From NCBI RefSeq assembly GCF_037975245.1, contig NC_092579.1, positions 17,200,178 to 17,264,177 on the forward strand: a stretch of 64,000 nt of DNA, written 5' to 3'. The stretch comes from Apostichopus japonicus. Its lineage: Eukaryota; Echinodermata; Holothuroidea; Aspidochirotida; Stichopodidae. The notes below the pieces were generated by a model. The model worked only from the letters and a program-made list of their open reading frames with translations, ran no database searches and was not told the origin of the DNA. Position numbers and translations under genes: made by a program. This document shows, in pieces, positions 26,757 through 37,515 of the stretch (position 1 is its first letter; every line of letters starts with the position of its first letter).

Positions 26757-27126
26757 TTAAAGGCAATGAAGACTTGCCCCAAACAGCATGCTGCCATCTG
26801 AAAAAGTTAACTCTGTTGCTTGCAATTGATGTTTTGTTCGTGTCGCTACAAAATGCAGACAGTAATGAAACGTGATACCTTGTTATCTTTAGCTGGATCT
26901 GAGATGTCCATCGCTGTATCGTTTGTACACTGTGCTGTGGGTATTGACCGCAGCTGTATGTACTGACTGTACACTAGTGTCTAATTTACTGACGGTTGCA
27001 AGCTGTATGTGTATTTGCTGGGATTGATGGTGGTGTGTAACACTTCTATTACACCTCATTCGAAACTAGGTCAGATTACTGGCATTAGACGTTTCTTTTT
27101 TTTGCGCGAGTCTTCACACCCTTTAA
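26757..27126. mobile_element. TTAA-flanked MITE, copy 1 (piggyBac-like)
   Basis: TTAA lies at both edges (26757-26760 and 27123-27126). The ends are inverted: AGGCAATGAAGACTTGCC on the left and complement AGGGTGTGAAGACTCGCGC on the right. A related copy in opposite orientation lies at 40434-40782. TTAA target duplications are the mark of piggyBac-superfamily elements; no transposase is present. Its right edge is 34 bp from the donor-side end of the kinase exon at 27161. Confidence 0.82.
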
Positions 27127-27160
27127 AAGATTGAATCGTTATGTCTTTCATGAAACTCAC

Positions 27161-27331
27161 CTGTCCTAATTTGGTGTCCAGCAGGATGTCCTTGTGTCGA
27201 AGGTTGTGCTCGTCCTTGACCTTACTTATTGGATTTCTGATCATCATGGCTTTCGTCACCGGTGTTTGAGTTGACATGTGATGGTTCACCAGTTCCTGGA
27301 TTGACCGAAAACTCCCTCCTTCCAATCGATA
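27161..27331 (-). CDS. FES/FER-like kinase exon, end of SH2 and SH2-kinase linker
   Basis: The acceptor TTAACAG| is at 27332-27333 and the donor GGACAG|GTGAGT. The 171-nt exon is phase 0 to 0 with no stops. It encodes YRLEGGSFRSIQELVNHH, the last SH2 strand and helix, then the short linker with RNPISK and KDILLDTKLGQ, which starts the glycine loop completed in the next exon. The very short SH2-kinase linker is a FES/FER feature. Confidence 0.88.
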
Positions 27332-27770
27332 CTGTTAAAAACCAGGACATTCAGACATTCAAAAAAATTGTGTGGAGGAGAAAAGTCAGGCTTAATGATA
27401 TATCATATCAAACACACACAGTATGCCATTTCAATTTTGTAATGTGAGGGAGGAAGGGGAAGGGGGACCAAGATGTGTGGAAGGGGAGCCTTTGAGGACC
27501 CCTGGCCCCACCACTGCCTACAGAGGATGGCATTGTAACACCAAAATGTGTATTTTACATGGTGTTTTTACATGCTTTTATTTAAAAAATATTATGCTAT
27601 TATGCTAATATATTACATATAATATATATATAATATATATATATTATGCTATTATTAAAAAAAAAGCACTATTGTAATAATAGCTATCAGCAAAAATAAG
27701 TCCCAAGATTGATTTGCTGTCATAGATGGGTTAACTCGCTGCAGGTTTTAAAAACTCGCAATGGACTGAC
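27332..27770. other. Kinase intron, no other feature
   Basis: A TA-rich microsatellite-like stretch lies at about 27607-27655. No gene seen. Confidence 0.5.
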
Positions 27771-27974
27771 CGTGCTATCGTCTTGTTCCACGATCGGGAA
27801 GTGCCTCTGTTTATCGGCGGACCTGCAGGAGAGCACGTACTGGCCGGAGGCGTCGCTCTTGAATCTGACAATGAAGTCTCCCTCCTGTTTCAGCAGCTCC
27901 TCCGTCTCTTGTCTCCGCAGGGCGCCGTGGTACCAGGCTTCATCCTCCAGGGGCACGTCCTTGTTGGAGCTAGG
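27771..27974 (-). CDS. FES/FER-like kinase exon, SH2 domain core
   Basis: The acceptor TCTACAG| is at 27975-27976 and the donor AGCACG|GTCAGT. The 204-nt exon is phase 0 to 0 and open. It encodes EDEAWYHGALRRQETEELL, GDFIVRF and GQYVLSCRS. W-Y-H-G opens SH2 domains, and the Arg of FIVR is the phosphotyrosine-binding βB5 Arg. The usual Glu-Ser after that Arg is Phe-Lys here. The exon is notably richer in G and C than its surroundings. Confidence 0.9.
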
Positions 27975-28176
27975 CTGTAGACACAAACATCTCTGCTGTA
28001 AGTTACTCAACATCAACAACATTCTGTTAAATAACAACTTTGGACGACAAAAAATATAACTGAACCTAACAGTATTAGGAGACTGACTTGACACAATGAA
28101 GTCAGACCACAGTTGGAGCACACTTTTCCCATCTCATGTTTGTTCAGCTGGAAGATTTCAATTATCATATGACATG

Positions 28177-28452
28177 TGCACACTGTCACCTGACTAAGTA
28201 CACTTGTCACCTAATTGAGTGCACATATCAACAGACTGAGTACACTTGTCACCTGATTGAGTGCACATATCACCTGATTGAGTGCGCATATCACCTGAAT
28301 GAGTGCACTTGTCACCTGATTGAGTGCACATATCATCTGACTGAGTGCACATATCACCTGACTGAGTGCACTTGTCACCTGATTGAGTGCACATATCACC
28401 TGACTAAGTGCACTTATCACATGACTGAGTGCACTTTTCACATGACTTCAGT
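28177..28452. repeat. 21-bp minisatellite, about 13 copies
   Basis: The unit is gtgcacatatcacctgattga, with frequent acttg for acata. Because 21 is divisible by three, the array is open in several frames on both strands. That explains the long apparent reading frames here, which encode only a 7-residue His/Thr/Cys repeat and are not genes. Most units contain CACCTG (E-box). Confidence 0.93.
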
Positions 28453-29602
28453 GCATGAGAATGGTCTACACTTCACCCACCTCAGACCGAAATACTTGCT
28501 AACATCACAGAATCTAAGCACACTCAGAGATTGAAATAAGCCAAGACAATATGATTAACTCATATCTCCCATTCTTGGTATTATTTAAATGTACTATGAA
28601 TTAACCATTGTCCACAATTCTTCCATTATCGGCCAAATGCTTAACACGCTAAAATTGTTCAAAGTACTTCCCGAAAGGCTTTCATCCTCTCTACATTATA
28701 CTGAGATGGGTGGGTGGGTGTTCAATTAGATAAATATGTCGCAGTGAGTTTATATACTTTGTGGGTTGATATAATATACTTCTCGTTATTTGATGTTTTT
28801 AGTATGTGTAGGGGACACACTGATGACTATTAATATCAGTGTTTAATGCTTTAATATTCACACACACACTAATGACTTGTATAAACTACCTTCATACCTC
28901 TTTAATACTTCACACCCCGCATGTTTATGAGACTGATATTTTCACCGGTATATTTAAACAAAGCGAATCTAAAACATATCAGTACAGAATTGCCAAGGTA
29001 TAATAAATTCAGGTTGCAGATAAACCCAGCTTCCTTAAAAAAAAAAATGGTATCAATAAAATCTGAGGTTTAATCTTCCTTCAAATCTGTAATATAGTAT
29101 TCCCACCTAACATTTCCCAAGAAAATCGAACATGCGACTGAAGCACTGGGAACCTAAATAACTCAGACAAAGTAAAACAAGACGTGAAAGCAACAAGGAA
29201 ACGGTCACCTTTATCACTAGTATACTAGCACTCTCTATAGCTAAATCAACTTTAACACACCTGCTGGCCTTGTTTATCAAACACAGGTTACCACAATATT
29301 AGCAATACATGTTTGGGAAATGTCATGTCATAAGTGTAGTAATAGTAGAAATCAAGTCAGAAAATCTGCTAGAAATGAACACTTCCTTGTCCAATGATAT
29401 GTTTCTCTTGAATCTCCCAGAGGAAGGAGTCTTGACTATAAAGACAACAATGGAGATTCGTAATTCAGGATGTTTGTAAATGAATAAAGTTTCAACTAGC
29501 TTCAATTATGTCTCTAGTTTAAGCAACAGAGGATAGGAGGAAACAGGAGAACTAGCACATCTCCAAGCAGACACAAATTTTCTCTGACATTCAGTCCAAC
29601 TC
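28453..29602. other. Intron-like sequence, no feature
   Basis: No exon, RNA gene or transposon was recognised. A short A run lies at about 29038-29047. Confidence 0.45.
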
Positions 29603-30079
29603 TTAAGGTGGCATACTCCTATTAGGGTGTATATCAATCCACGGCAAGTGTTCTCCTTCAGGAAAAGTGCCAATTAGGAGCAGGAGAACAACTTTTTTGC
29701 TATGTTATCAATTAGGATGAGCTTTTTTGTGGCTTGGATGTTAAAGAACATGAATGGAAGCACATGTCGTTAAAAAATTGGGTAAAATTGAGGCAATTTT
29801 AGATCAGTTTATCCCTCCCAGGAGCAGCGGACGAAGATTGTTTACGGCCGAGTGAAGAGGTTTGTTTACAAGTGACGAAAAGTTCCGGCTCTCGTAGCAA
29901 AATATTTTCACGGTCATGGTATGGAAAATTGATGGTGCCATGAAAGGCCAACTTGTCAGCTATCTAGTGATGGGTAGCGTTTAGCAAGTGAAAACTTCTA
30001 TCTAGACTTAGAGAAGGCATTACTTTTGTGATTTAGTGTGTAAGTCAATGGGGCTTTTAATGGGCGTATGCTACCTTAA
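29603..30079. mobile_element. TTAA-flanked MITE (469 bp between TTAA sites)
   Basis: TTAA lies at both edges (29603-29606 and 30076-30079). The inverted ends are AGGTGGCATACTCC on the left and complement AGGTAGCATACGCC on the right. There is no coding capacity. A different family from the TTAA MITE at 26.76 kb, to judge by its interior. Confidence 0.8.
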
Positions 30080-30299
30080 CATTTAATATACAGAATATAG
30101 TATTTTATCATGTCTTATTTATCGAGGTAGGTTAAAGCCTAAAGGTCATATGTATTTTCCTCCCAAGTTCATTGCAGACATTTCTAGTCAGTTAATTAGG
30201 ACATTTAAGTGTCTCATGCCATATGGTGGCCAAAGCAAGAACTTAAGTGCAAATGATTGGTCATGGATTACCACTTTTCTAGCACATTTTCACATACAT

Positions 30300-32720
30300 A
30301 TATGGTCATTTTCACAATCAGTGGTGTAACTTTCAATATTGGCACTTATTGCTTTGTAACTCAGTGACCAAATACCAGAATTCTTTATAGATTTTTTGCC
30401 ATTTGACCATCCTAAGTGAAGTCTACCTTGGGTAGCTTAACAAACTTTCTCGGTTTCTTCAGGTGGATTTGGTGGCCATAAATATGCTTAAAATATGCTA
30501 GTTTAGCCATACACTTTCAACTTCACTGCTTTTGTCAGAGCCTGTACTTTTTGGTGGAAGGTATTTTCCAGTTCTTATTTGGTTGATATTATCAACAAGT
30601 GTCCAAACTAAAATGCAATTGTGTTCCCCAGGTTTCCTTCCCTTCCCTTCTCCAAGGACCGGTGGCTAGATTTTGTCGTTTCGGAGGTGACATTTTCCGT
30701 TAACAATTGGTACCTAAGTTTGACTGCAACTAAGTTCTAATTAAGCAGTGTAAATTTTGTTAAGTATGGTTGCATTATTACAATAACTAATGTGTCTAAT
30801 AACTGGGCCCTAAAATATTTTTCATTTGGAAACTTTAAAAGAATTGTGTAAATTTCAAATTTAATGTTAACTTTTCCGTTAACTTTTCCGTCACCTCCGA
30901 AACAAAGCATTCTTCAGCCCAAGATTTATGTAAACAATAGTATAGCTATATTAAACTTATTAAAATATACCACACCCCCTAACATAATATTTGAGTAAAA
31001 TTTGTGACAACATGACCAGTCGTTTTAATTTCTGGGAGATTCTTAACTTTCCGTTAACATGCGTCACCTCCGAAACATCTTGTCACCTCCGAAACAGGTT
31101 AGTTGGAAATTTTATCTCTACTTATCCAATAAACATCTTCCTTGGCTAAAAATCATATTACAGTAATTCTGTAGGGGTGTAGCAACCAGTATGATAATAT
31201 CTTTTAAAAGGTCCTTATTAATTGGGTCAATCCATGCCAAATCAACAGATTTTTGGGTCGATTCCACGTCGACCCTCTCAGAATCGCCTGAAATTGATAT
31301 GGTGTCTTGCCACATGTTTCAAAGGATGAAATTGGGCAAAAAAACTTTTGAAAAGTTTTTGGTTGCTAGGATATGGCCACACCTAGCAACCAAATCCAGA
31401 TTGCATTTTGAGAGCCCTAAATTTATGTCAAGTTTGGAGGCATCTTTTGCATAAAGTATTTTATGTCTGATATTGCAAATATTATGGAAGACATGTGACC
31501 AGCTTTCGAATTTAGCTAATTTTGAGGACATTTTACAGTCTCAATCTTTTGTATTAAAATGGCAAAAAATGAGATAGGGGCCTTTTCTGGCCCTACTTTG
31601 AGTGTGCTCTACTGTATATTCACAAGCAATGGCATGTTTGAGTTTTAATTTGCATAGGATCCTTGTCCAGTGGTAGTTGTACGGGAAAAGTGCCCAAAAA
31701 ATGTTGAGCGGGTCGTACCTTTTACGAACAGCGCCCTCAAACTTAAGAAATCTCACTTCTGGCCCTAATTGGGGGTCCAATTTGGGGCTGTGGGCAAATT
31801 TGAATTTTTCTTTAAATACCATTTTTCAGGAGTGTATTGACTCTATTTTTAAAAACTCAAGTCAAAAAGTTGTGTATTTTGTGTTATCTACTCAAATTCA
31901 CCACTCGAAAATTGCAAAAATCACGTAGTTCATATGTATGAAAATGCCTGCACAAGCCGATTTGAGTAATTCAAATGACAACAACTTCTTAGCATTAGCA
32001 TACAGGTGCTTAATAATTAAGAGGGTGGTTCACTAGCATAAGGACTACCAATAAACTGCATTTTCAGGGTCACATGCTCAACGATGCCTGTGAACAGCAT
32101 CCTCAAATATCACATTTTAACAACATTTTGGGCTATTTTGGGCATTTCAAGGTCAAAATTTGGTCACAATTAAAACATTTATTTTTTGTTTTCAATACTA
32201 AACTAGTAAGACATGTATAGTTATGATGCAAAGAATGAGCTTTGGGCAACTTGGATTGGATATTAGCCCTCTGTGAGGAGACATTATTTAGGGTGTTTGA
32301 CTTGGCCTTTTTTTTTTTTTTAAATAGTTTAAAGTTAAAATTAAGAAAAACAATCCTTGATTTCCAATAAATTTTCAGTTAACATGGAAATATCTGTAAT
32401 AGTTTTAAAAACTTTCTGCCAAATCCTTTTCATTTTTAAGTAACATATAATGATTTAAGCATTTTAAAATTAATTGAATCAGAGTACTGTTTTAACACTG
32501 TGTAAATATGGTTGCTTAAAAATATAAAGTTTCCTAGAGTCATACAGTCACCGAAAAATTACACCCATAAACGTATATGTTTAAGCTCCAAAAAGTTGAA
32601 GTTACAAAAATTTGAACCCTTTAACATGTGATGTTAGTAAAAATTTCAATATTCATGGTGTTTGAAATTTTGGCCCTGAGTTTACAAAAGTTACACCACT
32701 GATTGTGAAAATGACCATAT
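30300..32720. mobile_element. 2.4-kb segment with 34-bp perfect terminal inverted repeats, no transposase
   Basis: The left end 30300-30333 (begins ATATGGTCATTTTCACAATC) is repeated as a perfect reverse complement at 32687-32720. The 2.42-kb interior has no frame longer than about 90 codons and no recognisable domain. It contains the word GTCACCTCCGAAAC several times (about 30890-31096) and its reverse complement once (about 30678). No target duplication could be seen, so the true termini may lie further out. Confidence 0.7.
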
Positions 32721-33161
32721 GGGGGGGACTGGGGGCATGTGCCTCCCAACTATTTTTCAAAATAGCAAATGTGCCCTACTGGCAAATAAAATGTGCCCCT
32801 TTGATGAAGAACTGTCTTTTGGATATCTTAAGCCTTTGTTAATTTAAAAAAAATTAAATTATAATGTGCACCAAAATTGTATTGATAGCATACTAACACA
32901 TCAAATACAGTATATTTAAGTGATTTGGCCGGTGTGTATCGGTTTATAGCATAACACGAGTGGTGGTTGTGGAATCAGAAAGTGCCCCTCTGATGTTGTG
33001 CCCCCCCCCCACATTTTGGAAGCTTCCTACCCCCTGCACCCACACATACTTATACATGAATACACAAACACATATACATACTATACACACACACGCCATC
33101 ACCATCACATAAATTCCTTCGGCCTTTGGCAAGGAATCAATAAATTGTTGAAATATCCTAC
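32721..33161. other. Non-coding, C/G-run rich; possible fragment of another repeat
   Basis: It starts with a G run (32721-32727) and an atgtgcctccc stretch, with related atgtgcccct words nearby, and holds a poly-C run at about 33001-33010 and a CA-rich segment at about 33060-33095. It ends at the donor of the exon at 33162. Confidence 0.4.
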
Positions 33162-33257
33162 CTGTAGTGAAGGATTTGTGTAATCTCTTCAATTGGTTTT
33201 CCCAAGACTCTGTATCAGATTCCATATCACTTTCACAGTCCTCCTCATATGGATCAA
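33162..33257 (-). CDS. Acidic phase-1 exon, probably kinase N-terminal linker
   Basis: Acceptor TTCCAG| and donor CTACAG|GTAGGA frame 96 nt (phase 1 to 1). It encodes DPYEEDCESDMESDTES followed by WENQLKRLHKSF. No known domain. It lies 5.2 kb upstream of the SH2 exon on the same strand, but the phase (1) does not directly join the SH2 exon (0), so at least one further exon would lie between, or it belongs to another gene. Confidence 0.55.
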
Positions 33258-33655
33258 CTGGAACAAAATTTTTTTTAAATGTTATGAATGATATCTGTTG
33301 CAGAATGAGGCATAAACCCAAGAGGTAATTGAATTGCCACTGGTAGTAGTTTTACTTAAGTGTAATCTTTTTGGCAAACAGGTATTGAAAAATCCCAATC
33401 TGCTCTTCTCTAGCTGTGGTGGTTAGCACAATATAGCTATCTCTAGTTGATCTTAGCATCATATAACCAATTCTTCAGCATCAATTTAAGATACAGTACG
33501 GTACTTTACTGAGTATTTGCTAGTGTGACTACAACTATGACTTGAGCAGAAGGAAAAGAAACAGGTCTATGCAGTCATGCTTGTGTGTATGGATGTGTAT
33601 ATGTAAGTGACATGCATGTGATGCCACTTGTAAACATAATAACTTGATACTTAAG
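33258..33655. other. Intron-like, no feature
   Basis: No gene or transposon was recognised. Confidence 0.4.
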
Positions 33656-34083
33656 GCAAACTTCAGTAGAGCTCATACTAGTTAGGTAGAATACCTTTTT
33701 GTGAGTACATGGTCCCTATTGCTTTTGGTTTAGGTCAAAGTTCATCTGAGGTAAAAAACTGTTAACCTTTAATCATCGTAATTTGAGACAAACTTCAATT
33801 AAATTCATGCTTGTTATGTAGATTATTCATAGTGAGTACATGGTCCCTATTGTTTTTCTCAAAGGTCAAACACTGACAACCTTGTAAAAACCTTATCTTG
33901 ACAAGACACACTTCAATTGAGCTCATACTTTGTATGTGTATTCTTTCGAGTGTTTATATGACCCATATTGTTTTAAATGGAGGTTAACAGAGGTCAAACA
34001 TAGAAACCTTGTAAAAAACATATAATGAGGTAAAATTCAATTGAGCTTATACAGTACTTGGTGGGTAGGTTACCCATAGTGAG
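33656..34083. repeat. ~120-bp degenerate tandem repeat, about 4 copies
   Basis: Units share acttcaattgagctcatac, then gtgagtacatggtccctatt and aggtcaaa. Copies are clearly diverged. The last copy is interrupted by the SINE at 34084. Confidence 0.75.
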
Positions 34084-34373
34084 AAGGTAGGTAGGTTTTC
34101 TTCTGTGCCAGATGGCTCATAAGGTTGGTGCTTAAACCTGGTTTCCATGATGCAAGTAAAATCAGAGTGAAACACTCCCCCAATCCGTCAATCCCTTGCT
34201 AACTAGCCCCTAGCCGAAGCTAGCGCCCATTTTAGCGATGGGTGGACTGAAGCAAATGGAGTAAAGTGTCTTGCACAAGGATTCAACGTATTGACTATGC
34301 CACCTGTGGGACTCAGACTCACAACCTGTGTGTTAAATGCAAAAGGCACTAAGCCACCATGACCCATAGTGAG
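34072..34373 (-). mobile_element. Single tRNA-type SINE with 12-bp target duplication
   Basis: The perfect direct repeat ACCCATAGTGAG (34072-34083 and 34362-34373) flanks 278 bp. On the - strand it starts with a diverged tRNA-like head (TGGCTTAGTGCC, GAGTCTGAGTCCC). The body matches the array at 21-24 kb: the gtaaagtgtcttgcacaagg region corresponds to ataaagcatcttgcccaagg there. It ends in a short cctacctacctt simple tail. These are the marks of LINE-driven retrotransposition. Confidence 0.88.
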
Positions 34374-34546
34374 TGAATTATTGCTATTAGTTTTTTCGGC
34401 AGTCAAAGGTCATGTGCGGTCAACAGAGGTCCAGCAATGTGTGGGACTGTGTGCGAGCCATAATGCAAAAGTGGACTTTTCCAGACTGGACTCTGTTTGA
34501 GGACCCCTGCATATGTCACTGGCTTAAGGATAACAATTTTCCTTAC

Positions 34547-34651
34547 CAGGCAACAATGCTTTTTGCCTTGTTGGACAAACTCTCTTTGGGGTTGACCTGG
34601 AAGAACATGCTTGGTCAAGATCGCTACTTTCACTATCTTCATCCAGGGTAC
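34547..34651 (-). CDS. Acidic/basic phase-1 exon, possible kinase linker
   Basis: Acceptor GTTTGCAG| and donor TGCCTG|GTAAGG frame 105 nt (phase 1 to 1), open. It encodes TLDEDSESSDLDQACSS followed by a basic segment RSTPKRVCPTRQK. Composition and phase resemble the exon at 33162-33257, so the two may be tandem cassette exons of one gene. No domain recognised. Confidence 0.5.
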
Positions 34652-35034
34652 CTGCAAACCAAAATAAAAGAACCATGTACAATTTAATTAATTGTAAGTA
34701 TGAAATTAATTCTTTCAACAAGAAATTGATAGGTAGATATTGATGGTTTGGCATATAAGAATTTCAGGTATCCTTTGACTCCATATTCAAGAACATCATA
34801 TTCACTACAAATATTGTATTCTCATAATTAATTTACAACAGTGTGATTTCTTCTGACTAGTAGCCGTAATGGTAGACTTACATGGACTGTACTGTATGTT
34901 AATCAGTCCATGTACAATATTCAGCCATAGCCATGTACTGTTGGAAACCTCACTAAAGTATGTCATTCAACACATGTGTTGTTTAGAATGATTTAGTACT
35001 TAAGCACACTTTTATAACTACCCTTTATTTTTTG
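34652..35034. other. Intron-like, no feature
   Basis: Nothing recognisable. Confidence 0.4.
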
Positions 35035-35129
35035 CAGTGGCATAGTGAGGGGAGCAAGGGAACTTTCCCCAAGGCACAGGGTATAGGCCCCCCTGCCCCT
35101 CGGTGCTGATAATGCTCACTATGCCACTG
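35035..35129. mobile_element. 95-bp short inverted-repeat element
   Basis: Perfect 15-bp inverted ends, CAGTGGCATAGTGAG on the left and its complement on the right, enclose 65 bp rich in C and G runs. The CAGTGGC terminus resembles the hAT-like MITEs elsewhere in the window. No target duplication was seen. Confidence 0.65.
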
Positions 35130-35199
35130 ATCGTACTTGGAGTTTTTGCATGCAAGACATAATCAAAATTTGCAATATATTGATGAAAATACAGCAATT

Positions 35200-37330
35200 A
35201 CAACAAAATGAATGTTGTACATATGACACCCAGCATGTAGCCATCCATGCGTGTGCATACTGTAGTAGGGCACTTGTCACTGGTCCATCTTATTCCAGGG
35301 AGTTCATAAAGTTATGGATTTACCACCAGAGAGAAGACATGTACATGAATAAATAGGAGGTGGTGTACATGTGATTTCCTCTATCTCAAACAATATTTTG
35401 TGTCACCTTTACATATAAGTAACATTACCATATGAGTAACATATTTAATGAGTAACATTAGGATATTCAAAATTTCCAATACCTCAAAATATTGAAATGT
35501 TGAAATTATACAGGTCACTGAATGGTAAGTAGGACAATCAGCATACAACCATTCACGCATGAGGGTGAGACACTTGTTACTGGTCCATCTTATTTCGGGA
35601 AATTATTAGGTAAAGATGATAAACCTGTCTAGCTCCTATTGAGGCACTACACAACCATTGAATGTTTTGTTACATCTTCCATACACTACTTCATATATAG
35701 ACTAAAGAATTCCTGCTATATATAGAATGAACATAGACTTGTGTGTGTCATGAACACATGTGGCCTCCACTTCTGAATATATATTTATTATAAATAGGAA
35801 ACATTAGGGGGACATCTTAAATCCATATTCCTTATATGTTAAAGACATACAGCTAAATGAATACTGTAGTAGGTAGGCCATTCAGCAAGCAGCCATGTAC
35901 TGTAAGACAAAGTTTGTTACTGGTCCATCTTTTGTCAGGGAATTTATAGTTGAGTATGCAAAACGTTTGCCTAGATCACTGTAGCCTACAGTATATGTCC
36001 ATGACCTTTGAATACATATTCCATATACTACATTCTGTACCCCACAATGTACATGGATTTGTGTGTTTGGAGGGGGGGGGGGGGGGGCTACTAAGTAGGA
36101 GAGACCCATTGAAGACGAGTGTACTTAATGTAGGGATTTTCTTGTACACACATTGCTTCCACCGTCTTATGTCAAATTAAACATTTTGTGTCAACTTCAA
36201 CATAGGCAACATTAGGGGGACATATTCATATATGTTGAAGACATGTACAGCTAAATGAACAGTACAGTTAAGACAAAGTTTGTCATTGGACTAGTGTTCA
36301 AACGATCATGCATAACAGAAAATACCCATTACCGATTATTTTTTTCATAATCGTACCGATTCCGATTCCATTTAATTTGAAAATGAGAAAATATCCCGTT
36401 TATAGGAAATCGGCAATAAAGTTTGTGATAGAAACAATTATTGTTGTGATTTTCCTCTGTTTCCTTTTGCTTCTTGTAATACAAGGCTCTTAGATATCCT
36501 TTTGTGTGTACCAAGTAACCTCTGGAGTTTCTCGGAAAGAAAAAAAAAGATGCAATAATCGTACCGATTCTGATTCCGATTAGGTTAATCGTTTGAACAC
36601 TACATTGGACCATTTTATTTCAGGGAATGTATAGTTGAGGATGATAAATATTGGCCTAGCTGGCTCTCACTGTAGCCCTTCATGACCTTTGAATACATAT
36701 TCCATACTACATACCTCACAATGTGCAATGGACATGGATTTGTGTGTGTGGAGAAAGAGGGGGCTACTAGGTAGGAAAGACCCATTGAAGACATGGGAAC
36801 ATGTTTTAAGGATTGCCATGAACACTATATGTGGCTTTAACATCTTACAGGCCTATCAAATTAAATATTTTGTGTCAACTTACACATAGGCAACATTAGG
36901 GGACATATATTCATATGTTGAAGACGTGCTATTAGCCACTGTGCCCCTGCTTACCTTGAACCCTGGTCCATCTTATTTCAAGGAATTTATAGTTGAGGTT
37001 GCTAAACATTTGCCTAGCTCACTGTATCCCTACATGACCTTTGGATAAATATTCCATACTACTTAGCTCACAGTGTCCAATGGGCATATAAGTGGAGGAG
37101 GGGGGGGGGGGTACTAAGTAGGATAGACCTGCATTGGAATCATGTGTAACTAGGCTATACCAAAGTTCAAACACTAGCGTTAAAATGCCTCAGAACTCAA
37201 TTTTTTTTATAAGTAAATATTATATGTACTTGCCCAATGTTAAATGAATGGTGGTTATGACATTCAGCACACAGCCAAGTCCAGTAACACAAAGTTTGTC
37301 ACTGGACCTGTATTGGGGTACACTTCAATC
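35200..37330. repeat. Degenerate tandem repeat, 5-6 copies of variable length (~300-600 bp)
   Basis: Recurrent words are actggtccatcttat, ttcagggaatttatagttga, ttgcctagctcactgta and atgacctttgaatacatatt, with cattcag..agcca in each unit (about 35230, 35540, 35880, 36270, 36965 and 37258). Several copies carry a poly-G run after agtggagg or gtttggagg. One copy is split by the hAT-like MITE at 36292. Confidence 0.78.
36284..36610. mobile_element. hAT-like MITE (311 bp) with perfect 8-bp target duplication
   Basis: CATTGGAC occurs at 36284-36291 and 36603-36610. Between them, 36292-36602 begins with TAGTGTTCAAACGAT and ends with its exact reverse complement. The interior has inverted AATCGTACCGATT-type words. 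An 8-bp duplication and short inverted ends are the hAT pattern. No transposase. Confidence 0.9.
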
Positions 37331-37417
37331 CATGCATCACAAAAGACTTTTTTTGTATATGTACACAGTTGTCAAACTCATTATCAATCACTACATGAAA
37401 TATCAAACCTTTCTTAC

Positions 37418-37515
37418 CTGTCAAGGTTTTGTGTGTTGTTTCAGGAGATGACTACTGTCACAGGAGCTTGTTTCAGATTCTGTAAAATTTTCACAACTTT
37501 CCTCATCTTGTGGAA
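37418..37515 (-). CDS. Possible third acidic exon, interrupted by a stop
   Basis: Acceptor CTTTCAG| and donor TTGACAG|GTAAGA frame 98 nt. In the phase-1 frame it reads PQDEESCENFTESETSSC, then SSHLLKQHTKP and TGA just before the donor. It resembles the exons at 33162 and 34547 in composition, but the stop and the length (98, not 96 or 105) make it uncertain. Confidence 0.35.

Noticed and set aside
28136-28534. Long open frames on both strands (up to 132 codons)
   Set aside because: They arise from a 21-bp tandem repeat, a multiple of three, and encode only a 7-residue repeat. No splice sites or homology.
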